This document shows, one piece after another, positions 34,230 to 43,546 of a DNA stretch of 64,000 bases. The translations under genes and the position numbers were made by a program. Numbering within the stretch: the first letter of the stretch is position 1; each line of letters opens with the position of its first letter. The stretch covers positions 1 through 64,000 of the forward strand of contig JAEZXX010000081.1 in the NCBI GenBank assembly GCA_023419535.1, written 5' to 3'. The stretch is from Pseudomonadota bacterium. Lineage in GTDB: Bacteria > Pseudomonadota > Alphaproteobacteria > Rhizobiales > Rhizobiaceae. The notes under the pieces were generated by a model, which saw only the letters and a list, made by a program, of their open reading frames with translations, had not been told where the DNA came from and did not search any database.

Positions 34230-35330
34230 CTAGCGCTCCACCACCACGTCGGAGCGGGGCTTGGAGCAGCAGATCAGCATCATGCCGGCGTCGACCTCGC
34301 GCTGGCGGATGCCACCCTGGTGGCTCATCTCGACGTCGCCGGAGACCTTCTTCGACTTGCAGGTGCCGCACATGCCCTTGGCGCAGGAGGAGGGCAGGCG
34401 CATGCCGGCGCGCTTGGCCGCCTCGAGGATCGTCATGGTCTCGGGGCAGTCCACCACGCGCCGCGTCTTGGTGAACTCGATCTTCCAGCTCTTCACCTCG
34501 CTCTCGAGCGCGGCCGCGGCCTCCTCCACGGCCGCCTGCTCGGCCGGCGCCAGCTCCTCGAAATTGAAGCTCTCCTCGTGGTGGCGGCTCATGTCGAAGC
34601 CGGCCTCCCGCAGGATGTCCTTGACCGCCCGCATGAAGGGGGACGGACCGCAGACGAAGATCTCGCGCTCGCGGAAGTCGGGGGCGACGGCCTCGATGTG
34701 GGCGCGCGAGAGCCGGCCGCGAAAGCCGGGCCAGGCGCGCAGCGCGCTGTCGTTCTCGACGACGTGCGCCGCCTTGATGGAGCGGTTGCGCCGCGCGATC
34801 ATGGCGATCTCGTCGTCGAAGACGATGTCGTCGGGCGTGCGCGCGGCGTGCAGGAAGATCGTGTCGCGGATCTCGGCCAGATCGTAGGCGGTGCGCGCCA
34901 TCGACATCATCGGGGTGACGCCCGAGCCGCCGGAGATGAGCAGATACTTGCCGGTGCGCGAGGTGTGGTCGGTCCAGGTGAATTCGCCCATCGGCCCGGT
35001 GGCCTTGAGCATCATGCCCGGCACGAAATGGTCGTGCAGCCAGTTCGACACCGGGCCGTTCGGCACGCGCTTGACCGTGATCGAGACGACGTCCGGGCGG
35101 CTCGGTGCCGAGGAGATCGTGTAGCAGCGGTGGAGCGTCTCGCCCCCGATCTCGAACTCGAAGGTCAGGAACTGCCCGGGCTTGAAGATGAAGCGGCGCT
35201 CGGAGCGCGGCGCGAAGACGAAGGTCGTGACGTCGTGGGTCTCCTGCCGCTTGGCGCGGCAGATCAGGACGTCGTCCTCCTCCGGGTTCCACTCGAAGAA
35301 GCGGGAGGGAACGGGCGCGGCTTCGCTCAT
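34230..35330 (-). CDS. gbcB: Glycine betaine monooxygenase reductase subunit (GbcB-like)
   Basis: The 366-residue protein has an N-terminal ferredoxin-reductase FAD domain (about 20-125, with HRCYTISSAPS), an NAD-binding domain (about 130-235, with LLISGGSGVTPMMSM) and a C-terminal [2Fe-2S] ferredoxin (about 280-366). The cluster cysteines are in CAKGMCGTCKS and LICCSKP. This layout is that of GbcB, which feeds electrons to the Rieske oxygenase GbcA in the first N-demethylation of glycine betaine. It follows gbcA by 64 bases on the same strand. Confidence 0.88.
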   Translation of the reverse strand: MSEAAPVPSRFFEWNPEEDDVLICRAKRQETHDVTTFVFAPRSERRFIFKPGQFLTFEFEIGGETLHRCYTISSAPSRPDVVSITVKRVPNGPVSNWLHDHFVPGMMLKATGPMGEFTWTDHTSRTGKYLLISGGSGVTPMMSMARTAYDLAEIRDTIFLHAARTPDDIVFDDEIAMIARRNRSIKAAHVVENDSALRAWPGFRGRLSRAHIEAVAPDFREREIFVCGPSPFMRAVKDILREAGFDMSRHHEESFNFEELAPAEQAAVEEAAAALESEVKSWKIEFTKTRRVVDCPETMTILEAAKRAGMRLPSSCAKGMCGTCKSKKVSGDVEMSHQGGIRQREVDAGMMLICCSKPRSDVVVER

Positions 35331-35394
35331 CGGACGGGAACGCTTCTTACGAGGGCATGGAGGGAGGCGCGAACCCGGCCGGGCGGCGGCGTCG

Positions 35395-36681
35395 TCAGGC
35401 CGCGACGGCCTTCACCGCCGGTTCGGGATCGAAATGCGCCCGCATCCGGGCGACGTACCAGTTGCAGAACTTGTCGACGAGCATCTCGGTGTGCGGCGAG
35501 TAGGGGCCCGGCTCGTAGGCCGGATCGACCGCGCCCTTCTGGCAGAAGCCGACGAGCTCGGCGTCCTGCGCGTTGGTCTGCGTCCACACCTCGATGAGGT
35601 TGGCGAGATCGTAGTCCACGCCCTCGACCGCGTCCTTGTGGACGAGCCATTTGGTGCGCACCAGCGTCTCGCCCGCCGAGAGTGGGATGACCGTGAACGT
35701 CACCACGTGATCGCCCATGAAATGGTGCCACGAGTTCGGCTGCGTCCAGAAGGTGAGGCCGCCCATCTTGGCGGAGGCGAAGGCGCCGAGCGGCTTGGCG
35801 CAGGCCGCCTTGGTGTCCATCGTCTGGCTTTCGCCGTCGCCGTCGATCGGCAGGCGCTCGGTCCGGTACCCCGAGACCATGTCGTCGAGATGCTCGCGCA
35901 TGCGCGACGGGATGCCCGCCTTCTCCCATTCGCCGTGGCTGTCGGTGACGAGACAGGCGTAGCGGTCCGCCTGCTCGCGCTCGGCCTCGTCGAGCTGCTC
36001 GGGCGCGAAACCGAAGCCGTAGGCAAAGAGCGGCACGGTCAGTTCGGGATGGTTCGCGCCGCAGTGGTAGCACTCGCGGTTGTTCTCCATCACGAGCTTC
36101 CAATTGCCCTGCTCGACGATGTCGCTCTGGTGGGCGATCTTCGTGTTGGCGATGTTGTGGGGCGCGATATAGGGGCGCATCGCGTCCGCCATCACATCGA
36201 AATCCGCCGGCGCCTCGTCCGACAGGCAGATGAAGAGGAGGCCGGCGACCGAGCGGATGTGGATCGGCTTCAGCCCGAAGCATTTCGGGTCGAACTCCGT
36301 GCCCATGTGGTCGGCGTGGATGAGTTCGCCGTCCAGATTGTAGGTCCAGGAGTGGTAGCGGCAGACGAGATTGCCGACCGTGCCCTTCTCCTCGTGGAAG
36401 AGTCGCGCGCCGCGGTGGCGGCAGACATTGTGGTAGGCCCGCACCTCGTCGTTGTCGTCGCGCACGATCAGGACGGCGTTGCGGCCGATGTCGACGGCCA
36501 TCACGTCGCCCGCCTCCGGCACGTCCGGCTCGATGCCGACATAGATCCAATGCCGCTCGAAGATGCCCTCCATGTCGGCCTGGAAGATCTCCGGGCTCGT
36601 GTAGAAGGGCGCCTCCAGCGAATAGCCGGGCCGGCGACGGCGCAGGAGCGAGACGAGGGGTGTCTGGTGACTGTCGAGCAT
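35395..36681 (-). CDS. gbcA: Glycine betaine monooxygenase, Rieske subunit (GbcA-like)
   Basis: This 428-residue Rieske non-heme iron oxygenase has a [2Fe-2S] site CRHRGARL near residue 90 and CRYHSWTY near 109. The C-terminal catalytic domain carries the iron ligands in ENNRECYHCGANHPEL (near 200-215). Homologues demethylate glycine betaine to dimethylglycine, releasing formaldehyde. The ATG at 36681 has GGAG 8 bases upstream and is preferred over a GTG at 36690. It follows sdaA on the same strand, with its own possible promoter region between 36682 and 36802. Confidence 0.88.
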   Translation of the reverse strand: MLDSHQTPLVSLLRRRRPGYSLEAPFYTSPEIFQADMEGIFERHWIYVGIEPDVPEAGDVMAVDIGRNAVLIVRDDNDEVRAYHNVCRHRGARLFHEEKGTVGNLVCRYHSWTYNLDGELIHADHMGTEFDPKCFGLKPIHIRSVAGLLFICLSDEAPADFDVMADAMRPYIAPHNIANTKIAHQSDIVEQGNWKLVMENNRECYHCGANHPELTVPLFAYGFGFAPEQLDEAEREQADRYACLVTDSHGEWEKAGIPSRMREHLDDMVSGYRTERLPIDGDGESQTMDTKAACAKPLGAFASAKMGGLTFWTQPNSWHHFMGDHVVTFTVIPLSAGETLVRTKWLVHKDAVEGVDYDLANLIEVWTQTNAQDAELVGFCQKGAVDPAYEPGPYSPHTEMLVDKFCNWYVARMRAHFDPEPAVKAVAA

Positions 36682-36755
36682 GACGTCCACTCCGATGCGG
36701 CGCCGTTACGTGACCCGAGTCTTGTGGGACCGGCGGGCCCAATGCCTTCTCACAA

Positions 36756-36772
36756 CCGACAGAATTCGTCGG
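36756..36772. promoter_or_regulatory. Short inverted repeat upstream of gbcA
   Basis: CCGAC and GTCGG flank 7 bases that include GAATTC, about 75-90 bases upstream of the gbcA start. The arms are only 5 bases. Weak candidate for a regulator site, or chance. Confidence 0.3.
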
Positions 36773-36802
36773 AATTGCGCCATGGCCTCGCCCGCCGCCC
36801 CA

Positions 36803-38176
36803 TCAGCATTCCGGGTGGTTCACCGCAAGGCCCCCGAGCGAGGTTTCCTTGTATTTCGAGGCCATGTCGCGTCCTGTCTCGCGCATGGTGACGATCACCT
36901 TGTCCAGCGAGACGATGTGGGTCCCGTCGCCGCGCAGCGCCAGGGAGGCGGCCTGGACGGCCGCGACCGCCCCGAAGGCGTTGCGCTCGATGCAGGGGAC
37001 CTGGACGAGGCCGGCGATGGGGTCGCAGGTGAGGCCCAGATGATGCTCCATGCCGATCTCGGCGGCATTCTCGATCTGTTCGGGGCTTCCGCCGAGCGCC
37101 GCGCACAGGCCCGCCGCGGCCATGGAACAGGCGACGCCGACCTCCCCCTGGCAGCCCACGTCGGCGCCCGAGATCGAGGCGTTCTCCTTGAAGAGGCCGC
37201 CGATCGCCGTGGCGGTCAGGAGGAAGGTCTCCATGCCGGCCCGGCTCGCCCCGCGGCAATGGTCGCGGTAGTAGCGGAGAACGGCCGGGATGATGCCGGC
37301 GGCACCGTTGGTCGGCGCGGTCACGACCCGCCCGCCCGCCGCGTTCTCCTCGTTGACCGCGATCGCGTAGAGCGACACCCAGTCCATCACCTCGTGCGGG
37401 TCGCGGTCGTTGCGAGAGGCGTCGGCCTGGAGCTTCTCGGCAAGCGCCTTGGCGCGGCGCTTCACCCGGAGGCCGCCCGGCAGCTCGCCCCCGTTCGCCA
37501 GGCCGCGGTCGATGCAGCCCATCATCGTGTCGAGGACACGGGAGAGGTGAATCTCGATCTCGTCCGCCGGCCGCAGCGCCTCCTCGTTGGCGCGCACGAT
37601 CCCGGCGATCGACATCGCCTCGCGGGCGGATATCGCAAGAAGCAGCCGGCCCGAGCGGAAGCGGAAGGGCACGTTCGCACCGGTTTCGGCGGGCGGCCGC
37701 TCGACCTCCTCCTCCGGCACGATGAAGCCCCCGCCCACCGAGCACCAGCGCTCGTGGAAGAGGACGCGGTTGCCCGCGTCGAGGGCGGTGAAGGCCATGG
37801 TGTTCGGGTGGTGCGGCGCCTCGCCGGTAAAATCGTGGACGATGTCGGACTCGGGCCGGAAGGCGATGTCTCGGCGGCCGGCCAGACGCAGGCGTCCCGT
37901 CTCGCGCGCGGTCGCCACGATCGTCGCGACCGCGTCCGGGTCGACCGTCTCGGGACGCTCGCCGGCGAGGCCCAGGACGATCGCCTCGCCCGTGCCGTGC
38001 CCCTTGCCGGTGAAGGCGAGCGAGCCGAAGAGGCGCACTTCGAGGCGCACGAGATCGGCGATGCGTTCGTGCCGGGCGAGACGCTCGGCGATTTCGGCGG
38101 ACGCTCGCATCGGCCCGACCGTGTGCGAGGAGGAGGGGCCGATCCCGATCTTGAAGAGGTCGAAGACCGAAACCAT
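36803..38176 (-). CDS. sdaA: L-serine ammonia-lyase, iron-sulfur type
   Basis: This 457-residue single-chain L-serine deaminase starts with the family motif [19 protein letters not shown]. It has the catalytic domain with [14 protein letters not shown] and the [4Fe-4S]-type cysteines in [14 protein letters not shown] and LTCDPIAG. It converts serine to pyruvate and ammonia. Its start is 8 bases after the soxG stop, so it is part of the sarcosine-oxidase operon. There it would turn serine, made from sarcosine-derived glycine and a one-carbon unit, into pyruvate. Confidence 0.93.
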   Translation of the reverse strand: MVSVFDLFKIGIGPSSSHTVGPMRASAEIAERLARHERIADLVRLEVRLFGSLAFTGKGHGTGEAIVLGLAGERPETVDPDAVATIVATARETGRLRLAGRRDIAFRPESDIVHDFTGEAPHHPNTMAFTALDAGNRVLFHERWCSVGGGFIVPEEEVERPPAETGANVPFRFRSGRLLLAISAREAMSIAGIVRANEEALRPADEIEIHLSRVLDTMMGCIDRGLANGGELPGGLRVKRRAKALAEKLQADASRNDRDPHEVMDWVSLYAIAVNEENAAGGRVVTAPTNGAAGIIPAVLRYYRDHCRGASRAGMETFLLTATAIGGLFKENASISGADVGCQGEVGVACSMAAAGLCAALGGSPEQIENAAEIGMEHHLGLTCDPIAGLVQVPCIERNAFGAVAAVQAASLALRGDGTHIVSLDKVIVTMRETGRDMASKYKETSLGGLAVNHPEC

Positions 38177-38184
38177 CGGCCGTC

Positions 38185-38802
38185 TCAGGCCCGCAGGTCG
38201 CGGCGGGCTTCGTCGAGAAGGCCGAAGACGTATGGGGCGAAGGAGCGCCAGACGTCGATGTGGAACTCCTGCGGGCCCGCCCGGCAGAGCACGATCTCGG
38301 ATTTGCCGAGGACCGTGCGCGTGCCCGAGCCGACCGGAAAGGCCGCGTCGGCGAGATCGAGCGGGCAGCCCGCGTTCAGGACCTGCGTCGCCTTGGCGCC
38401 CGACAGGACGAGCGTGACGGAGCGTTCGGTCACGTCGACGAGGCTGGAGGCGGCGTCCCCGATCGCGGCCGCGATCGTCTCGGCGACACCGGACGGATCG
38501 GCGGAATCCGCGGCGAGGAACCATTCGTCGGGGCCGAGCCACACCGCGACCGCCGTTTCGCTCGACGCGAAGGTGCAGGCCTTGCGGGGCAGCGCGACGC
38601 CGAACGCGTCCCCGGCCCGCTCGATGGCCGCTTCGTCGCGCAGGCGCAGGCTCAGCCGGGTGCCGAGCGTCAGCGTCGACAACTGGGCGTCCGGCAACGG
38701 CCGTGCCCCCGCGATGAGTTCAGCCAGCGCGGAAGGAAGGGCCGTCGCGACGGGCTCGCCCGGCGCCCCGGGCGCCGCATGGGGGAGAGGGGTCTCAGCC
38801 AT
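38185..38802 (-). CDS. soxG: Sarcosine oxidase gamma subunit
   Basis: This 205-residue protein matches the gamma chain of heterotetrameric sarcosine oxidase, with the core LGPDEWFLAADSAD, VDVTERSVTLVLSG and the C-terminal FHIDVWRSFAPYVFGLL. The first 30 residues are a variable Ala/Pro-rich segment. It overlaps the end of soxA by 8 bases, which implies translational coupling and fixed subunit ratio. Confidence 0.88.
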   Translation of the reverse strand: MAETPLPHAAPGAPGEPVATALPSALAELIAGARPLPDAQLSTLTLGTRLSLRLRDEAAIERAGDAFGVALPRKACTFASSETAVAVWLGPDEWFLAADSADPSGVAETIAAAIGDAASSLVDVTERSVTLVLSGAKATQVLNAGCPLDLADAAFPVGSGTRTVLGKSEIVLCRAGPQEFHIDVWRSFAPYVFGLLDEARRDLRA

Positions 38803-41788
38803 TCAGGCGCTCGTTCTCTTTGTCGTAGAAGACGGGGTCCACGACGGTCACGGGAATGCGCCCGCCGGGCATCGGAACATCGATCGTCTCGCCGATCCGG
38901 GCCCGTCCGCCCTTCACCAACGCCAGTGCGATGGAGCGGCCGAGCGCCTCGGAGCGATAGGAGGAGGTGACGTGGCCGAGCGCGGGCACGCTCGCCGGGG
39001 CGTTCGCGTCGCTCGCATGCTCGACGATCTGCGCGCCTTCCTCCAGGACGATCGCGGGATCCTTCGTCAGCAGCCCGACCATCTGCTTGCGGCCCGGCGC
39101 GCTCATCGCGGGCCGCGCCAGCGAGCGCATGCCGACGAAGTCCCGCTTCTTCTTCGAGACCGCCCAGCCGACGCCGACATCGTCCGGAACGGCCGTCCCG
39201 TCGGTCTCCTGGCCGACGATGATGTAGCCCTTCTCGGCGCGCAGCACATGCATCGTCTCGGTGCCGTAGGGCGTGATGTCGAACGGCTTGCCGGCCTCCA
39301 TCAGGCGCTCCCAGACCAGCCGGGCGTCCGAGGGACGCACGTTCAGCTCGAAGCCGAGCTCGCCGGTGAAGGAAACGCGCCAGAGACGCAGCGGTCGCCC
39401 GGCGACGGTGCCGTCGCGCCACGTCATATGCGGCATCGCCTCGCGGGAGAGGTCGATGCCCTCGACGAGCGGCTCCAGGACCTTCCGCGCGTTCGGCCCC
39501 TGCAGCGCGATCACCGCCCACTGCTCGGTGGTCGAGGTCAGCCAGACGTTCAGGTCCGGAAACTCGGTCTGGAGGTAGTCCTCCATGTGGTTGAGGACGC
39601 GCGGCGCGCCGCCGGTCGTCGTCGTGACGTGGAAGCGGTCGTCCGCCAGGCGCGCGATGACGCCGTCGTCCATCACGAAGCCGTCCTCGCGCAGCATGAT
39701 GCCGTAGCGCAGCGAGCCGGGCTTCAGCTGGAGGAAAGGGTTGGTGTAGAGGCGGTTCACGAACTCGGCGGCGTCCGGTCCGGCCACCTCGATCTTGCCG
39801 AGCGTCGAGGCGTCGAAGATGCCGACGGACCGGCGCACCGCCCGGCACTCGCGCGCCACCGCCGCATGCATGTCCTCGCCCCCTTGCGGGAAGTAGTGGG
39901 CGCGCTTCCACAGGCCCACGTCCTCGAACAGCGCGCCGTGCTCCACCGCCCAGCCGTGGATCGGCGTCACGCGCACCGGATCGAAGAGTTCCTTGCGCGC
40001 GGGACCTGCGAAGGTGCCGAAGGTGGTCGGCGTGTAGGGCGGGCGGAAGGTGGTGAGGCCGACCTGCGGGGCGGGTCGGCCGAGCGCCTGTGCCGCGATC
40101 TCCAATCCGTTGATGTTCGACAAGCGGCCCTGATCGGTGGCCATGCCGTTGGTCGTGTAGCGCTTGACGTGCTCGATGGACTGGAAGCCCTCCTGCACGG
40201 CGAGCTTCAGGTCCTTGGCGGTCACGTCGTTCTGGAAGTCGACGAAGGCCTTGACGTTGCCGGCCTTTCGGCCGTGCGGAACGGCGCCGGCGAAGCCGGA
40301 ATTGCCGACCGGCAGCGCCTCGACCGCGAAGGTGCGCGATGCGTCGGAGCCTGCGGCCGCCGCCCCCTTGGCATAGCCGTCCGCGATCACCTCGCCGAGC
40401 TCGTCGAGGCCGTTCGCCGAGCCCGCCGAGCGCTCCGCCTCGATCGAGGTGCCGGGCAGGTAGGCCGAGAGACCCTCGTCCCAGCGCAGGCGCCCACGCG
40501 ACTGGGAGAACAGCGACACGTTCGGCGTCCAGCCCGCCGACATCAGCACGCAGTCGCACACGATGGTCTCGCCGCTCGTCCACCCGACGCGGCCAAGGAT
40601 CGCGGAGGCGACGCGGTAGCGGCCGCGCGTGCCGACGACGGCGGTGTTGTCGTAGACGGGAATCCCGGCCGCGCGGGCGCGGTCGACCCACGGTCCCTCC
40701 GCCTTCTCCCGCAGATCCGCGATGGCGGCGATCTCGACGCCCTGCGCGTGGAGGTCGAGCGCGGCGCGATAGGCCGATGCGCCGGCCGTGAAGACAACGG
40801 CGCGCTTGCCGGGCAGGACGCCGTACCGGTTGGCGAAATGGCGCGCGGCCTCGGCCATCATCACGCCGGGACGGTCGTTCTCCGGGAAGACCAGCGGGCG
40901 CTCGATCGCGCCGGTCGCGAGGACGACCTCGCGCGCACGCACCTGCCAGAGGCGCTCGCGCGGGGCGTCGGGGGAGGGATGCGCCTCGTGCTCGGTCACG
41001 CGTTCCACGAGCCCGAGCATGTTGTGCGGGTAGTAGCCGAACGCGGTGGTGCGCGGCAGCAGCGTGACGTTCGTCCGGGCGGCGAGGATCGCCACCGTTT
41101 CGGCGAGGCGGGCGGCCGCGGGTTCGCCGTCGATCGTCGCCTCGCGCTCGAAGAGGAGCGAGCCGCCGAGTTCCGACTGTTCGTCGCAGAGGATCACGCG
41201 GGCCTTGCCGTCCTCCGACGCGGCGAGAGCGGCGGCGAGCCCCGCCGGGCCCGCGCCGACGACCAGCACCTCGCAATGGGCGAAGCGCTGCGAGTAGCGG
41301 TCGGGGTCCGGGGTGGTCGGCGCCTGCCCAAGGCCGGCCGCGCGCCGGATGATCGGCTCGTAGACCTTGTCCCAGGCGCCCTTCGGCCACATGAAGGTCT
41401 TGTAGTAGAAGCCGGCCGAAAAGAAGCGGCCCAGCCCGTCGTTGATCTCGCCGACGTCGTGGCGCAGCGACGGCCAGCGGTTCTGGCTTGTCCCCACCAG
41501 CCCGTCGAAGATCTCCACCTGGGTCGCGCGAAGGTTCGGCGTCATCGTCGCCTTGCCGCGGCCGACGGAGACGAGCGCGTTCGGCTCCTCGGACCCGGCC
41601 GTCACGATGCCGCGCGGCCGATGGTACTTGAAGGACCGGCCGATCAGATGCACCCCGTTCGCCAGCAGCGCCGAGGCGAGCGTGTCGCCGGCATAGCCGC
41701 GATAGGCGACGCCGTCGAAGGTGAAGCGGACCGTGCGGGCGCGATCGATGCGGCCGCCGGTCTCGGTGCGGAAGGCGGCCTGGCTCAT
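38795..41788 (-). CDS. soxA: Sarcosine oxidase alpha subunit
   Basis: The 997-residue chain of heterotetrameric sarcosine oxidase has an N-terminal ferredoxin-like segment (FTFDGVAYRGYAGDTLASAL), a dinucleotide-binding domain with VVGAGPAGLAAALAA near 175, and a C-terminal GcvT-like tetrahydrofolate domain (about 600-980). It channels the methyl group of sarcosine to tetrahydrofolate. The length is normal. The ATG at 41788 overlaps the soxD stop as ATGA. Confidence 0.94.
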   Translation of the reverse strand: MSQAAFRTETGGRIDRARTVRFTFDGVAYRGYAGDTLASALLANGVHLIGRSFKYHRPRGIVTAGSEEPNALVSVGRGKATMTPNLRATQVEIFDGLVGTSQNRWPSLRHDVGEINDGLGRFFSAGFYYKTFMWPKGAWDKVYEPIIRRAAGLGQAPTTPDPDRYSQRFAHCEVLVVGAGPAGLAAALAASEDGKARVILCDEQSELGGSLLFEREATIDGEPAAARLAETVAILAARTNVTLLPRTTAFGYYPHNMLGLVERVTEHEAHPSPDAPRERLWQVRAREVVLATGAIERPLVFPENDRPGVMMAEAARHFANRYGVLPGKRAVVFTAGASAYRAALDLHAQGVEIAAIADLREKAEGPWVDRARAAGIPVYDNTAVVGTRGRYRVASAILGRVGWTSGETIVCDCVLMSAGWTPNVSLFSQSRGRLRWDEGLSAYLPGTSIEAERSAGSANGLDELGEVIADGYAKGAAAAGSDASRTFAVEALPVGNSGFAGAVPHGRKAGNVKAFVDFQNDVTAKDLKLAVQEGFQSIEHVKRYTTNGMATDQGRLSNINGLEIAAQALGRPAPQVGLTTFRPPYTPTTFGTFAGPARKELFDPVRVTPIHGWAVEHGALFEDVGLWKRAHYFPQGGEDMHAAVARECRAVRRSVGIFDASTLGKIEVAGPDAAEFVNRLYTNPFLQLKPGSLRYGIMLREDGFVMDDGVIARLADDRFHVTTTTGGAPRVLNHMEDYLQTEFPDLNVWLTSTTEQWAVIALQGPNARKVLEPLVEGIDLSREAMPHMTWRDGTVAGRPLRLWRVSFTGELGFELNVRPSDARLVWERLMEAGKPFDITPYGTETMHVLRAEKGYIIVGQETDGTAVPDDVGVGWAVSKKKRDFVGMRSLARPAMSAPGRKQMVGLLTKDPAIVLEEGAQIVEHASDANAPASVPALGHVTSSYRSEALGRSIALALVKGGRARIGETIDVPMPGGRIPVTVVDPVFYDKENERLNG

Positions 41789-42138
41789 CGTTCGCTCTCC
41801 GAGGACCATGTGCCCGAATTGTCGCCCGACAGGCCGGGCTGCTGCTCGCCGACGGGCGGCCCGTCGAGGTCGGGCCGCGCTTCGCCGGTCTTGTAGAAGG
41901 CCTTGAACGTGTCGTCGCGCGTGTCGCGCACGGCGTTGAAGAAGCGCGCGCAGCCATGGATGTGGCGCCAGCGCTCGGCGTGCAGGCCGCGGGGATTGGC
42001 ACGGTGGTAGAGATAGTCGGCCCAGGCGTCGGTCTCGACCTCGGACGGGGTCTGCGCGCGAACGACATGCGCCTCGCCGGCGTAACGGAATTCGAGCTCG
42101 GAGCGCGGGCCGCAATAGGGGCAGTGGATCAGGAGCAT
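41785..42138 (-). CDS. soxD: Sarcosine oxidase delta subunit
   Basis: The 117-residue zinc-binding subunit has CPYCGPR at residues 6-12 and later ligand candidates in HIHGCARFFNAVRDT. The family uses three cysteines and a histidine. The C-terminal tail after about residue 100 is Ser/Gly-rich. It lies between soxB and soxA with a 13-base gap on one side and an ATGA overlap on the other. Confidence 0.92.
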   Translation of the reverse strand: MLLIHCPYCGPRSELEFRYAGEAHVVRAQTPSEVETDAWADYLYHRANPRGLHAERWRHIHGCARFFNAVRDTRDDTFKAFYKTGEARPDLDGPPVGEQQPGLSGDNSGTWSSESER

Positions 42139-42151
42139 CGGTGGTCGACCC

Positions 42152-43408
42152 TCAGTGCGCGACGGCGGCCGCGGCCGCCTCGTCGATCATCACCCCGTCG
42201 CGGAAGCGCTCGATGGTGAAGGGGGCGTTGATGGGGTGCGGCTCGTCGCGGGCGATGGTGTGGGCGAAGAGGTTGGCCGAGCCGGGCGTGGCCTTGAAGC
42301 CGCCCGTGCCCCAGCCGCAATTGACGTAGAGGCCCGGAACGCTCGTCTTGGCGATGATGGGCGAGCGGTCGGGCGTCACGTCGACGATGCCGCCCCAGTT
42401 GCGCAGCATGCGCATGCGCCGGAACTGGGGGAAGAGCTCGCAGATGGCGTCGAGCGTGTGATTGGCGATGTGGAGCCCGCCGCGCTGGGTGTAGCTGGTG
42501 TAGGCGTCGGTGCCCGCGCCGATCACCAGTTCGCCCTTGTCGGACTGCGAGATGTAGGCGTGGATCGTGTTCGACATGACGACGCAGGGGAACACCGGCT
42601 TCACCGGTTCGGAGACGAGCGCCTGGAGCGGGTAGCTCTCCAGCGGCATGCGAAGGCCGGCCATCGCCATGACGACGGAGGAGTTGCCCGCCGCCGAGAC
42701 GCCGATCTTCTTCGTCCTGATGGCGCCCCGGCTCGTCTGGACGCCCGTCACCGCGCCCGAGGCGTCGCGGTCGATGCCGGTCACCTCGCAGTTTTGGATA
42801 ATGTCGACGCCGAGATCGGACGCGGCGCGCGCGTAGCCCCAGGCGACCGCGTCGTGGCGGGCGGTGCCACCGCGCCGCTGCAGCGCCCCGCCGAGGACGG
42901 GATAGCGCATGGTCGAGGCGTCGATGTTCAAGGGCGGGCAGTAGGCCTTGCACTCCTGCGCGCTCAGCCATTCGTTGTCGACGCCGGCCAGCCGGTTGGC
43001 GTGGACGTGTCGCTTGAAGACCTGCACGTCGTGAATGTTATGCGCGAGCATGAGCACGCCGCGCGGCGAGTACATGACGTTGTAGTTCAGCTCCTCCGAC
43101 AGCGTCTCCCAGAGCTTCACGGAATGGTCGTAGAGCGCGGCCGATTCCTCGAACAGGTAGTTGGACCGGATGATCGTCGTGTTGCGGCCGGTGTTGCCGC
43201 CGCCGATCCAGCCCTTCTCCAGAACCGCGATGTTGGCGAGGCCGTGCTCTTTGGCGAGATAATAGGCCGCGCCGAGCCCGTGGCCGCCGCCGCCCACGAT
43301 GACGGCGTCATACCGGTCGCGCGGACTTGCGTCCCGCCATTGCGGTCCCCAGTCGCTCTTGCGCCGGAAGGCGTTGGCGACGATCCGGAAGCCTGAGAAG
43401 CGCTGCAT
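42152..43408 (-). CDS. soxB: Sarcosine oxidase beta subunit
   Basis: This 418-residue flavoprotein begins with the beta-chain sequence RFSGFRIVANAFRRKSDW and has the FAD-binding motif VIVGGGGHGLGAAYYLAKEH (about 36-55). The glycine-rich segment GGGNTGRNTTI and the C-terminal GWGTGGFKATPGSA are characteristic. It holds FAD at the sarcosine site and shares the FMN binding site. The ATG at 43408 is chosen because upstream starts would add a non-conserved segment. It is the first gene of the seven-gene minus-strand run that ends with gbcB. Confidence 0.93.
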   Translation of the reverse strand: MQRFSGFRIVANAFRRKSDWGPQWRDASPRDRYDAVIVGGGGHGLGAAYYLAKEHGLANIAVLEKGWIGGGNTGRNTTIIRSNYLFEESAALYDHSVKLWETLSEELNYNVMYSPRGVLMLAHNIHDVQVFKRHVHANRLAGVDNEWLSAQECKAYCPPLNIDASTMRYPVLGGALQRRGGTARHDAVAWGYARAASDLGVDIIQNCEVTGIDRDASGAVTGVQTSRGAIRTKKIGVSAAGNSSVVMAMAGLRMPLESYPLQALVSEPVKPVFPCVVMSNTIHAYISQSDKGELVIGAGTDAYTSYTQRGGLHIANHTLDAICELFPQFRRMRMLRNWGGIVDVTPDRSPIIAKTSVPGLYVNCGWGTGGFKATPGSANLFAHTIARDEPHPINAPFTIERFRDGVMIDEAAAAAVAH

Positions 43409-43508
43409 CTGCCTCACCCATCCTTCGAGCGCGCACAATCGCACCGAGGAAATGGGCGAGGCCATGACGGAATGGCGTCTGGCCTGTAGAAACGCGACAT
43501 CGCCGCGG

Positions 43509-43531
43509 CGGGCCGCCCCGGGGGCGGTCCG
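43509..43531 (-). terminator. GC-rich hairpin after the diguanylate cyclase gene
   Basis: A 9-base stem with one G-U pair (CGGGCCGCC with GGCGGTCCG, 5-base loop) lies 16 bases past the minus-strand stop at 43547. No T-run follows. Confidence 0.45.
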
Positions 43532-43546
43532 CCCGGGGACTTCGGA

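Noticed and set aside
36756..36772. Firm operator upstream of gbcA
   Set aside because: Arms of 5 bases are expected by chance at this GC content; listed only as a weak feature.
36680..41896. Very long plus-strand open frame (more than 1,700 codons) opposite sdaA, soxG and soxA
   Set aside because: It is antisense to clearly conserved genes and its translation is low-complexity and Arg/Gly/Ala/Val-rich, a GC-driven shadow. There is no domain or plausible start signal.
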